This document shows, piece by piece, positions 33,332 through 41,057 of a stretch of DNA of 64,000 nucleotides. Every line of letters starts with the position of its first letter. Position 1 is the first letter of the stretch. The DNA is from Candidatus Saccharibacteria bacterium oral taxon 488 (GTDB lineage: Bacteria; Patescibacteriota; Saccharimonadia; Saccharimonadales; Saccharimonadaceae), in NCBI GenBank assembly GCA_010202645.1, contig CP047920.1, forward strand, positions 248,001 through 312,000. The letters are read 5' to 3'. Both the position numbers and the translations under genes were made by a program. The notes under the pieces are model-generated. The model was given only the letters and a program-made list of their open reading frames with translations. It did no database searches and was not told the DNA's origin.

Positions 33332-34315
33332 ATGACGCAGATAATTGAGCACGATACCTTAGTCAAGTTAAGCCAAGAGCGCCCGTTGGTGTTTCGAGCC
33401 CAAGCGGCCGCCGTCTTGGTACGTGTGCCGCGGCGATTTCGACGAGACGCGCGGGTGCTGAATCGTAGCAAGCGCACAATGCACGACATGTTGACGGCAT
33501 GGCGGGACGAATGGTTGCCGAGGCTAGAGACAATTGCTTCGGCACATAACGCGACAATGTTGCAACAAGCCTTACGGGAGGATTTGCTGGCTGAGACGTC
33601 GTCGCAGCAACGGCTGATCGCCATGATGATACCGGTGCGGCTCGAGGAGGAGCGACTGGCCTTTGCGGGGTCACAGTTTACGTCAAAGCGAGAGAAAAAG
33701 CCGTATCAGCGAACGCTAGCGTTTGCCCGGCAGCCAATTGAGGTCTGTCGGCAGCAGGTTGAAGATTTTATGCGGTACGAACTGTACCGGGCGGTGCTCT
33801 CTGAGGTCGGTGTGACTGTGGTGGACAAGCAGGCCTGGGGGCTGGTACGATGCTGGCAGCGGCTGCGGGCCGGTCGTCAGGTCAAGAAACTACGGCGCGA
33901 GGTAACGCGGCGGTTGGCGGCAATTGAGCGAGAAATGGCGGCGATTGAACAGGAGCGCGGTGGCTTGGCGGCGCGGCTGTTCGGGCTGAATATTGATTAT
34001 GTGACGGTGTTGGCAGCGCGACAGGAGTACGAAAAGGCGCTGGGCCGGCTGAGTAAAAAAGCGGCCGAGAGCCCGGCCAAGCGGCTGGCACTATACGAGA
34101 AAAAGACCGAAGCGATTCGCGAGGAATACCTCGATACGGTGCCGGGCGTGGCGAATTTGTCAGAAGCGCAGCGGGCGGTCAAGGAAATTGATTCGGTGCT
34201 GCTCGCGATTTTTGACCTAGACGCGACCGCGCGCAACGAACTGATGAGCGCGTTTAAGCGCTACCGGGCGCTGACGCGTGAGCGCGACATGCTACGGGCA
34301 AAGCTTGAGGTGTAG
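33332..34315 (+). CDS. Unknown basic coiled-coil-rich protein
   Basis: A 327-aa protein, strongly Arg-rich and helical. No family recognised. Residues about 175-215 (LRREVTRRLAAIEREMAAIEQE) and 290-325 look like coiled coil. No signal peptide or clear membrane segment. The basic N-terminal region could bind nucleic acid. It follows the ncRNA terminator, has its own promoter and converges on the Fur-family gene. Confidence 0.7.
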   Translation: MTQIIEHDTLVKLSQERPLVFRAQAAAVLVRVPRRFRRDARVLNRSKRTMHDMLTAWRDEWLPRLETIASAHNATMLQQALREDLLAETSSQQRLIAMMIPVRLEEERLAFAGSQFTSKREKKPYQRTLAFARQPIEVCRQQVEDFMRYELYRAVLSEVGVTVVDKQAWGLVRCWQRLRAGRQVKKLRREVTRRLAAIEREMAAIEQERGGLAARLFGLNIDYVTVLAARQEYEKALGRLSKKAAESPAKRLALYEKKTEAIREEYLDTVPGVANLSEAQRAVKEIDSVLLAIFDLDATARNELMSAFKRYRALTRERDMLRAKLEV

Positions 34316-34324
34316 TTTGTAAGA

Positions 34325-34341
34325 GAGTATCGGGTCCCGTA
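34325..34341. other. Short imperfect palindrome in a convergent gap
   Basis: The 64-bp gap between the coiled-coil gene and the Fur-family gene holds GTATCGGGTCCCGTATG followed by a TTT-rich run. It may be a weak bidirectional terminator. Its GGGTCCCG core resembles the intragenic palindromic element, but the flanks do not match. Confidence 0.35.
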
Positions 34342-34379
34342 TGTTTGCTATTTTTGGGTGGCTGCTGCCCGGCGGTCGG

Positions 34380-34835
34380 CTAGGCTTGGCTCGTCGTTTT
34401 GGTCTTGGTTGGGTCGGGCTGCGTATCACCAGCTGCCATGCAGGCCTGGCACACTCCTTCGAGTTCAAAGTGGTGGCGCTCGACACGGAAGTGATGGCGC
34501 CGGCCGATCAAGGTGATGAGCCGCTCTAGCTCTGGTGTCTCCAGCGGTTCGGCGTTATGACAGCGCGTACAGTAGAGGTGGTGGTGATGCTTGATAAATG
34601 GCTCGGCGAGCTCATAACGGACTTTCCAACCGATGTGGATGGTGTTAATGACGTGGAGCTCGTGAAAGGTTTCGAGAATGCGATAGATGCTGGTGCGGTT
34701 AGTGTTCGGGCAACGCTTGGCGATTTCGGCGATGGTCAGTGGTACGTCGATAGATTCGAGTGCCGTAAAGACTTCGCAGCGTGATTTGGTCAGGCGAAGG
34801 TCGGCTTGGCGAAAGATGTCGCGTAAGGTATCCAT
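34380..34835 (-). CDS. Fur-family metalloregulator (possibly Zur)
   Basis: A 151-aa Fur-family repressor. The winged helix occupies residues 1-80 (RLTKSRCEVFTALE, then TNRTSIYRILETF). The dimerisation domain carries HHHHLYCTRCHNAEPLE and a second pair CQAC, which together bind structural Zn. The short C-terminus and neighbours (NAS-like gene, TIGR03943/permease, COG0523 GTPase) suggest zinc rather than iron sensing; this is inference. Start: TACAAT 6 nt before ATG 34835; a longer open frame would start upstream of the operator. Confidence 0.85.
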   Translation of the reverse strand: MDTLRDIFRQADLRLTKSRCEVFTALESIDVPLTIAEIAKRCPNTNRTSIYRILETFHELHVINTIHIGWKVRYELAEPFIKHHHHLYCTRCHNAEPLETPELERLITLIGRRHHFRVERHHFELEGVCQACMAAGDTQPDPTKTKTTSQA

Positions 34836-34841
34836 GTCGCA

Positions 34842-34894
34842 ATTGTAGCACTTATTGCGACAAAATTGCAATAAGCTACACAATACGCCATACT
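34842..34894. promoter_or_regulatory. Divergent promoters with 23-bp palindromic operator
   Basis: The palindrome TTATTGC-N9-GCAATAA (34852-34874) sits between the two genes. To the left, TACAAT (minus, 34847-34842) serves the Fur-family gene. To the right, TTGCAA (34866-34871), a 17-bp spacer and CATACT (34889-34894) serve the NAS-like gene. The operator covers the right-hand -35 and lies in the spacer/-35 region of the left promoter, so one bound dimer could repress both. Confidence 0.75.
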
Positions 34895-34902
34895 GATGAG
34901 TT

Positions 34903-35670
34903 ATGGATAAATGTATTAAACGAGTGCTGAGCTTGCCGCAGCTCACACCTTCTGAGGAAGTTAATGCGGCATTTACCAAATTAGTTGAGACAGTGGTGGC
35001 GCACGGTGAGGAGCCGCTACTGTGCGACGAGGATATTCGCCGTCAGGTGCAGCAGCGCTGCGCGGTAGCCGAAGGAAAACTGGAGCAGTACTGGTCGAGG
35101 CGTATCACGAAGGCGGATAACCCGTGGGCAAAGCTGGAAGCGTTTCCGTATCATGAGAATTATAAAGAGTTGACGCGGCGTGAGATTGGACTACTGGGGC
35201 GAGCTGGGCTGTGGCTGTGTGACTCCTCGGAGGTTGCGATGATCGGTAGCGGGCCGTTGCCGCTGACGGGCTGGTGGTTGCATCAATTAACGGGAGCGCA
35301 GATTACCCATATTGATGCATCGAACGAGGCGATTGAGTTATCACGCGGCCTTGCCACGGCACTTAATTGGCCGGGTAAATTTGTGACTGGTCTGGGTCAG
35401 TCGGTAGCGTTGGATGAGGGGCGGTATGATGCGATATATGTGGCGGGGCTGGCTGGCGAAACGCTGGCGGAAAAGCAAGCAATTGTTGATCATGTACGAC
35501 CAGCGCTCAAACCAGATGGGCGACTGATCGCGCGCGGGGCGTACGGGGCGCGCACCCTGCTCTATCCAGGATTTGATGCTCACGCTTTTGAGGGTGTGCG
35601 GCTGATGGAGGAATATCATCCGACCGATGAGGTGATTAATTCAGTCTTTGTGTATAAGCCCGTGCAGTAA
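34903..35670 (+). CDS. Nicotianamine synthase-like aminobutyrate transferase
   Basis: A 255-aa protein matching nicotianamine synthase at several blocks: NPWAKLEAFPYHENY (about residue 73), VAMIGSGPLPLTGWWL (about 110), RGAYGARTLLYPGF and YHPTDEVINSVFVYKP near the C-terminus. The family moves 3-amino-3-carboxypropyl from S-adenosylmethionine to make metal chelators (nicotianamine, staphylopine-type precursors). No opine dehydrogenase or dedicated exporter is adjacent. It is transcribed divergently from the Fur-family regulator across a shared operator. CATACT lies 8 nt before the ATG. Confidence 0.78.
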   Translation: MDKCIKRVLSLPQLTPSEEVNAAFTKLVETVVAHGEEPLLCDEDIRRQVQQRCAVAEGKLEQYWSRRITKADNPWAKLEAFPYHENYKELTRREIGLLGRAGLWLCDSSEVAMIGSGPLPLTGWWLHQLTGAQITHIDASNEAIELSRGLATALNWPGKFVTGLGQSVALDEGRYDAIYVAGLAGETLAEKQAIVDHVRPALKPDGRLIARGAYGARTLLYPGFDAHAFEGVRLMEEYHPTDEVINSVFVYKPVQ

Positions 35671-35683
35671 CGAAGTGTAGCAC

Positions 35684-35706
35684 TAATTGATACATTGTCG
35701 CAATAA
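35684..35706. repeat. Degenerate copy of the 23-bp palindrome
   Basis: TAATTGATACATTGTCGCAATAA: the right half TTGTCGCAATAA matches, the left half is degraded. The preceding bases GTGTAGCACT also match the flank of the operator copy at 34852. It lies in the convergent gap between the NAS-like and TIGR03943 genes. Confidence 0.5.
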
Positions 35707-35716
35707 TAACGAGTAG

Positions 35717-36490
35717 CTAAACACCGAGGAATTCGTATGGATTGGCTGGTTCGGTGGTTGGGGTGATGGTGGGGTTAGTGAGCACATAGACAGCTCGGCC
35801 GCCGGATAGCTCACGTTTAACCTGGCCGCGCACTTGTAGCCACTGGTTGTTGCGGTAACGCTCGGCGTCTGGGGATTTAACGAGGATATTGATCGGGGTG
35901 CTGTCGACGGCGCAGCAGCTGATAACGAAGCGCGAGAGCTCGAAATAGCGGTTGTCGTAAAAGCCACTCGGGTCGCGCGCCACGAAGCCAGTGACGTCGA
36001 TGGTTACGCTGTCAAAAAAGCTGTCATTCGGGCAGTCATCAAACGCGTTACGCCAGCGGTTCATGGAAACGGGCTTGCCGTCAAGCGGCTCTGGTTTTTC
36101 GCAGCGGCCGGTCGTGCTGGTTGGCCCGGACGTGGCGCGGTTGGCGGCGCTGGACGAGGACAGTGGGCGCGGCGGCAGGACGATGGCCAGAGCGAGGATG
36201 CCGGCGGTGATGATTGAAAGTAGAGAGATTTTACGCCGCGGCTTTTCTGGGTGCTTCGTGGTTGTCGCGCCAGCGGAGGCTCGTCGCTTCCCTGCTGGGT
36301 TATGGCGTAGCTGCAAGATGATATCGAGGATTAGTAACATACCGCCAGTCATGGCCGCCACGACGGCGAGCAGATGGTAGCGCGGATGAATGTAAAAGCC
36401 GAGCTGGCCGCGGACGGCGATGAGGATGATGTAGCCACAGGCGAGTAGCCCACCGCCAGCGCGTAACAATGAGCCGAACTTAGCGTGCAT
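35717..36490 (-). CDS. TIGR03943 family protein
   Basis: A 257-aa protein. Three N-terminal membrane segments (to about residue 115) precede a soluble domain with FELSRFVISCCAVDSTPI, the conserved CCAxD block of TIGR03943. These proteins pair with a COG0701 permease in metal-responsive operons of other bacteria. It overlaps the upstream permease gene by 11 bp. The exact role is not established. Confidence 0.8.
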   Translation of the reverse strand: MHAKFGSLLRAGGGLLACGYIILIAVRGQLGFYIHPRYHLLAVVAAMTGGMLLILDIILQLRHNPAGKRRASAGATTTKHPEKPRRKISLLSIITAGILALAIVLPPRPLSSSSAANRATSGPTSTTGRCEKPEPLDGKPVSMNRWRNAFDDCPNDSFFDSVTIDVTGFVARDPSGFYDNRYFELSRFVISCCAVDSTPINILVKSPDAERYRNNQWLQVRGQVKRELSGGRAVYVLTNPTITPTTEPANPYEFLGV

Positions 36491-37523
36491 ATAGATTGAC
36501 TCCGATCCCTATCGCGAGTGACAGACTGAAAATAATGAGCATAACCAGCAGGATAAATCGCGGGCGGAAGGTGCTTCTCATGAGGAGAATGAGCTTGATG
36601 TCGATCATCGGGCCAGTTAGCAGAAAGGCGAGAACGGAGCCATTGGTAAAGATACGGGCGTAGGCCAACGCAAAAAACGCATCGACGCTGGAGCAGATAG
36701 AGACGACAAAGCCGAGGCCGATCATGGCGATGACCGACAGGATGATGTCGCCGCCGACGGCGTTGATGATGGAGCGCGGGACGAAGACTTGGGTGGCGGC
36801 AGCGATCATGGCGCCGAGGACGAGCATGGTGGTGAGTTGCCAAAATTCGTTGCGAGAATCAGCGAGAATGTGGCGAAAGGTCGTTGGGTGACGGTCGGTG
36901 CAGGAGGCAGCAAATGACGGCTGGAGGACGTGTCTGGGGTGAATGAAGCTGACGATCAAAGCGGTCAGCTGGACGATCAGAAAGCCAAAGCCGATGCGCC
37001 ACCAGACCATGCGTGGTTCAAAACTAAAGGCGGTCATGGTGGCGATGATGGTGATCGGATTGAGGATCGGCGCGGCGAGGAGAAAGCTGATGACGTCGGC
37101 GGGTTTGAGGCCGTGCGCTAGGAGGCTGCGGGCGACTGGCACATTGCCGCACTCGCAGACTGGCAGCGCAATGCCGACGAGCGAGAGGAGAATGCGGCGG
37201 ATGAGCGTGTGTTTGGGTAGGATTTTCAGCAATCGGTCTGGCGGTAGGAAGCGGCGGATGAGAGCGGAAACAATGATGCCGATGATGAGAAACGGTGTGG
37301 CCTCAACGATGACGCTGCAGGTTAGTGTCAGGAAATCCTGTGCCAATGGCGCCAACGTCTCGGCCCATGTGTGCGGCGGATGAGCAATCAGCCAGAGGTC
37401 GATTTGTAAACCATACTGCATCACAACGATGCCAAACAGGCCGACGATAGTCCATCGGATTGCATCGCTGTGGTTTTTGAACCAGGCGCCAGCGTGCTGA
37501 TATATTGTCTGTAGTGACGGCAT
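36480..37523 (-). CDS. COG0701-type permease
   Basis: A 347-aa polytopic membrane protein of the YraQ/DUF318 permease family. It shows ATPFLIIGIIVSALIRRFLPP, a LPVCECGNVPVARSLL motif (the conserved CxCG) and FLLAAPILNPITI. About eight membrane segments. The CECG motif may bind metal. It forms an operon with the TIGR03943 gene, next to the Fur/NAS pair, suggesting metal or metallophore transport. TATAAT lies 7 nt before the ATG, back to back with the DUF475 promoter. Confidence 0.82.
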   Translation of the reverse strand: MPSLQTIYQHAGAWFKNHSDAIRWTIVGLFGIVVMQYGLQIDLWLIAHPPHTWAETLAPLAQDFLTLTCSVIVEATPFLIIGIIVSALIRRFLPPDRLLKILPKHTLIRRILLSLVGIALPVCECGNVPVARSLLAHGLKPADVISFLLAAPILNPITIIATMTAFSFEPRMVWWRIGFGFLIVQLTALIVSFIHPRHVLQPSFAASCTDRHPTTFRHILADSRNEFWQLTTMLVLGAMIAAATQVFVPRSIINAVGGDIILSVIAMIGLGFVVSICSSVDAFFALAYARIFTNGSVLAFLLTGPMIDIKLILLMRSTFRPRFILLVMLIIFSLSLAIGIGVNLYAR

Positions 37524-37572
37524 AGTTTCTATTATACTACTCTCCGCCTAGCATGCTATACTAAAACTCAGT

Positions 37573-38694
37573 ATGAAACATTGGCTACACTCGCATCACC
37601 CATTTCGGATTTTTTGGTTTTCGGCGCTGTTGACGCTGGCGTTGGGCGGGCTGATTTTCACCCAACTAGGCCTTAATGGTCTGTGGTTGTTCGTAATTTT
37701 AGTGGTGCTGGAGGTCACCTTTAGTTTCGATAATGCGGTGATTAACAGCAAGGTGTTGGCCGGCATGAGCCAGGTTTGGCAAAAGGTGTTCTTGACGGTC
37801 GGTATTTTCGTGGCGGTGTTTGTGGTGCGGTTCGTGCTGCCGATTATCATCGTGATGGTGGCGAGCGGTCACGGCTTTATGGAGGTGGTCGATTTGGCGC
37901 TGAACAAGCCGGTCGAGTACGGGCATATTTTGCACGAGGCGTCGCCGATGATCGACGCGTTTGGCGGAGCGTTTTTGATTATGATCGGCCTCAGTTATTT
38001 CATTGATTACAACAAGCGCGTGCACTGGATGCGGCATGTCGAGCCGTGGCTGGCCAAGGCTGGGCGGTTTGAGAATTTCAAGGTATGTCTGATGCTGAGC
38101 GTGGCGGCGGTGCTGTATTTCACGGTCGAGCCGCCGCATCGAGCGCTGGTGCTGATCTCGTCGGTATTGGGGATTATACTGCACATCGGGCTGGAGCTGT
38201 TCGGCTCATTCTTTCATGAGGATGATGCTAAATCGGTCAAGGTCAAGGTTGGCTGGGCGGCGTTCGCTAGCCTGCTCTATCTGGAGGTGCTGGATGCCAG
38301 TTTCAGCTTCGACGGCGTCATTGGCGCGTTTGCTATTACCAGCAGTGTGTTGCTGATCGTGGCGGGGCTCGGCGCCGGAGCGATTTGGGTGCGTTCGCTG
38401 ACGGTGTATTTGCTGCGGACGGGCGTGCTTGGCAAGTATAAATATCTGGAAAACGGTGCGCACTGGGCGATTATGGCGCTGGGTATGATGATGATTGCTA
38501 AGCTGTTTCATCTGGAACTGCCGGAATGGGCGACGGGTGGTCTGGGGCTATTGTTTGTGAGTTTGGCGGTTGGTAGTAGTATACTGGAGGCGCGAGCGAT
38601 TAATTTGCAAGAAGCAGCCGCAGCGAAATTACATAATGCTGAGCGGCGGCTGAAACATGGCGCGGCGAGGATTGTGCCGCGAAAGCGACGGTAA
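37573..38694 (+). CDS. DUF475 (TerC-like) membrane protein
   Basis: A 373-aa integral membrane protein. VTFSFDNAVINSKVLAGM and the later EVLDASFSFDGVIGAF are paired acidic membrane motifs, as in TerC/DUF475 proteins linked to metal-ion (for example Mn) export in other bacteria. The C-terminus is basic and cytoplasmic. TGCTATACT lies 10 nt before the ATG. Grouping with the metal genes supports an ion-transport role by context only. Confidence 0.8.
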   Translation: MKHWLHSHHPFRIFWFSALLTLALGGLIFTQLGLNGLWLFVILVVLEVTFSFDNAVINSKVLAGMSQVWQKVFLTVGIFVAVFVVRFVLPIIIVMVASGHGFMEVVDLALNKPVEYGHILHEASPMIDAFGGAFLIMIGLSYFIDYNKRVHWMRHVEPWLAKAGRFENFKVCLMLSVAAVLYFTVEPPHRALVLISSVLGIILHIGLELFGSFFHEDDAKSVKVKVGWAAFASLLYLEVLDASFSFDGVIGAFAITSSVLLIVAGLGAGAIWVRSLTVYLLRTGVLGKYKYLENGAHWAIMALGMMMIAKLFHLELPEWATGGLGLLFVSLAVGSSILEARAINLQEAAAAKLHNAERRLKHGAARIVPRKRR

Positions 38695-38731
38695 TTGATA
38701 TTTGTGGCTTTTTGTTTCGGGCGATATCGCT

Positions 38732-38765
38732 TGCTTATTGCGACATTGTTGCAATAAGCATTTTT
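38732..38765. terminator. 23-bp palindrome copy doubling as terminator-like hairpin
   Basis: TTATTGCGACATTGTTGCAATAA (38735-38757) is the best palindromic copy of the operator motif. With flanking TGC/GCA it forms a long stem followed by TTTTT (38761-38765). It lies between the convergent DUF475 and pth genes, so it may end DUF475 transcription, or be a Fur-type site, or both. Confidence 0.6.
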
Positions 38766-38803
38766 AATTTCGCAGGCGTAATGATGTAGTGATATGTCGG
38801 GGG

Positions 38804-39409
38804 TTATAATTTGACGCTTATGGCTGAAATGTGATCGGATAAAAAGTCATGAATCATTGTTTGCACCGTTGGGATGGCCCAATTTTTCAAAATAGTTAAT
38901 TCATCGCTATTAAAATTCATCATAACAAAACGGTCGGTTGAGGCTTGCCGCCGCAGTAGATTGTCTGTACCGATACGAATATGCCAAAAGTCAGAACCAA
39001 TGTGAGCATGAAGCGATTTTAAGCCGTTGCTGCCAGCGTCGCGGCCGCCTTTACGGATACGGATTTTACCAAAATCAAGGTCAGTGTCGTCATGAATAAC
39101 CAGTAAATCATCCAGCGTCAATTTATAAAAATCCATGAGCGCCCGCGCGGCAACGCCGACTTCGTTATAGTACGTCGTTGGTTTGACCAAGAGAACTTTT
39201 TCCTGCGGACTAGCGGTTAACGACTTTGCGTCAGCAGTTGAGGCTAGCTTGATATTATTTAGCTTAGCAATATCCGCAAAGAATTTGGGCTTATTGCTAA
39301 ATTGTGCACCCTGCTCCGCCGCCAACTGGTCAACCACCAAAAAGCCAGCATTATGCCGCGTGTAAGTATACTTTTTGCCAGGATTGCCAAGGGCCAGAAT
39401 GACTTTCAT
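38804..39409 (-). CDS. pth: Peptidyl-tRNA hydrolase
   Basis: A 201-aa enzyme releasing tRNA from stalled peptidyl-tRNA. LALGNPGKKYTYTRHNAGF contains the substrate-binding Asn and catalytic His. LVKPTTYYNEVG and VIHDDTDLDFGKIRIRKGG contain the second Asn and catalytic Asp. The middle has a slightly extended loop. TATACT lies 6 nt before the ATG. It is divergent from the COG0523 gene. Confidence 0.93.
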   Translation of the reverse strand: MKVILALGNPGKKYTYTRHNAGFLVVDQLAAEQGAQFSNKPKFFADIAKLNNIKLASTADAKSLTASPQEKVLLVKPTTYYNEVGVAARALMDFYKLTLDDLLVIHDDTDLDFGKIRIRKGGRDAGSNGLKSLHAHIGSDFWHIRIGTDNLLRRQASTDRFVMMNFNSDELTILKNWAIPTVQTMIHDFLSDHISAISVKL

Positions 39410-39453
39410 AGCCTTAGTATATCACCTTGGTCGTGATGACGTATAATAGATGT

Positions 39454-40422
39454 ATGGCGAAACGCGATGATGATTTGGAATTTAGTGTTAATGCGGCGTT
39501 TGACGAAGCGCGGGCGGTTGTTGACAAGGTGCCGCTGTATTTGGTGAACGGCTCGCTGGGAGCCGGCAAGACCAGCGTGCTGGAATTCTTATTGCAACAA
39601 AGTGACTATAAGGGCGCGCGAGTGATTGAAAATGAATATGCCAATGAAAATGTCGACGGCTATCGGCTGGAGGGATTGGCGGAGATGGTAACGACGCTGG
39701 CGGGAGATTGCGTGTGTTGCTCGTCGAAGCACGCGCTGACACGGATGCTGCTGGACTTTTGCCGGAATTCTCCGGCGCCAGTGTTTATTGAGGCGACGGG
39801 CGTGGCGCGAACGATGAACTTGGTCGAGAAATTGATTAATGCACAAATCTTCAATAAGTATGAGGTGATGCAGAGTTTTTACGTGATCGATGCGCACGAG
39901 ATTCTTAATGGTGTCGAGCCGGCGCACGAGGTTGAACTGCAGGCAGCAGACGTGATTTTAGTGACTAAGGAAGATTTGCTAAGTGAAAATGAGCGCGCCG
40001 AGTACGAGGAAAAATTGCACACTCTGCCCTACGCCAAGGTGTTCAGTGCGCCGCACGGTCGGTTTGAACTCAGTAAATTAACCACGCCGTCGGGACTACT
40101 GGCATTTTTTGATACGTACGACGGCGAGCTGGCGGTGCCGGATAATCCGACGTACGCCGTGCTGGACGTTTCAGGCATGAAAATTACGGCAGCGACTTTG
40201 GAAAAAATATGGCCGGAATTATTTGCGGCGTATGGCCTGCGGCGAATGAAGGGCTGCTTCATCAACGACAACGGCGCGCGCCAGCATGTGGAGGCAACCG
40301 AGCAGCAGATTCAGCTAACTAATGCCAGGCCTGAGGAGGCGGCAAAAATCGTATTCATCGGCGAGCGAGCGGATGAGATTACCCGTGAAGCTTTGGCGGC
40401 GCAACTGGTTATGTTTGGATAA
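39454..40422 (+). CDS. COG0523/CobW-family GTPase
   Basis: A 322-aa G3E GTPase. VNGSLGAGKTSVLEF is Walker A, ENEYANENVDG follows, and GDCVCCSSKH is a CxCC metal-binding motif. FIEATGVA and LVTKEDL complete the GTPase site. These GTPases are metallochaperones that deliver Zn, Co or Fe and are often Zur-regulated. The C-terminal CobW-C domain is partial. TATAAT (39442-39447) lies 6 nt before ATG 39454; the upstream TTG would precede the promoter. A weak palindrome copy lies inside the gene at 39589. Confidence 0.85.
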   Translation: MAKRDDDLEFSVNAAFDEARAVVDKVPLYLVNGSLGAGKTSVLEFLLQQSDYKGARVIENEYANENVDGYRLEGLAEMVTTLAGDCVCCSSKHALTRMLLDFCRNSPAPVFIEATGVARTMNLVEKLINAQIFNKYEVMQSFYVIDAHEILNGVEPAHEVELQAADVILVTKEDLLSENERAEYEEKLHTLPYAKVFSAPHGRFELSKLTTPSGLLAFFDTYDGELAVPDNPTYAVLDVSGMKITAATLEKIWPELFAAYGLRRMKGCFINDNGARQHVEATEQQIQLTNARPEEAAKIVFIGERADEITREALAAQLVMFG

Positions 40423-40575
40423 AAGTTCGCTTTCGTCGTTTCCGACTCATCAGCATAGACACGCATCTATGGAGCGAACTGACAAGCAGAAGGTGGAGGA
40501 AAGTTAACTTTGCCCGCCAGTTCGTAACTAGTGTATATCTATCAATCACCTCCTTTTGAGTCATGTACAGGTAGG
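40423..40575. other. Convergent gap with inverted repeat
   Basis: AGTTCGCT (40424-40431) and AGCGAACT (40473-40480) are complementary around a 41-nt loop. No T tract directly follows. I see no gene in this stretch. Confidence 0.3.
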
Positions 40576-40806
40576 TCACGGTCCAATGGTCCCCCCTTGC
40601 TTTGCTTTCATGAGAGCCTTCGTTATGGAGATTGGATCGGAATTGGAACATACTTGGATGGTGTGCTTATTGAACTTGAACCTAACCACAGTCTGCCCCT
40701 CCCGGTCGTGCAATTGAGCAAGCATCTTCGCGTCAATAATGGCGCTAAGCAGGTTAGTGCCATCATTGAACTTTATACTAATTGAAATAACCTTATAGTT
40801 GGGCAT
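40576..40806 (-). CDS. Small unknown protein with long structured leader
   Basis: A 76-aa protein; no family recognised. It begins MPNYKVISISIKFNDG, mixed beta/alpha in character. Start ATG 40806 has GGAGG 9 nt upstream, unlike the leaderless majority. A longer open frame reads through the leader hairpins and is less likely. The leader of about 190 nt contains several hairpins and its own promoter. Confidence 0.6.
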   Translation of the reverse strand: MPNYKVISISIKFNDGTNLLSAIIDAKMLAQLHDREGQTVVRFKFNKHTIQVCSNSDPISITKALMKAKQGGTIGP

Positions 40807-41031
40807 AATACTCTTCCTCCCCACCCGAGCGGATGCTCGTGTGAAAAACACTGGTCGACACCCGAATGGGTCGACTCGAGATGGGGTGTTTTGGTGCTTC
40901 TTGTGACGCACCGCAACATCCCATCTCAAATCAAAACTTTCTCTGCTTGTCAAACTACACTTTCGGACAAGGGTTCACTCAACTCGTCAACAAAAGCTGA
41001 TATATATATCAATACGAGAACAAAACGTCAA
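40807..41031 (-). promoter_or_regulatory. Promoter and hairpin-rich leader of the 76-aa gene
   Basis: On the minus strand TTGACG (41031-41026), a 17-bp spacer and TATATA (41008-41003) form a promoter. The transcript then has GTCGAC-A-CCC/GGGTCGAC and GAGC/GCTC hairpins before the Shine-Dalgarno. The layout is riboswitch- or thermosensor-like, but no known aptamer was recognised. Confidence 0.5.
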
Positions 41032-41057
41032 GGGTTTTTGTCAATAATACAATAAGA

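Noticed and set aside
34325..34341. A fourth copy of the intragenic palindromic element
   Set aside because: Only the GGGTCCCG core is shared; the TCAGAAA/TTTCTGA arms are missing.
34836..34979. Longer N-terminus for the Fur-family gene
   Set aside because: It would run through the divergent promoters and the operator, and Fur proteins normally start close to the winged helix.
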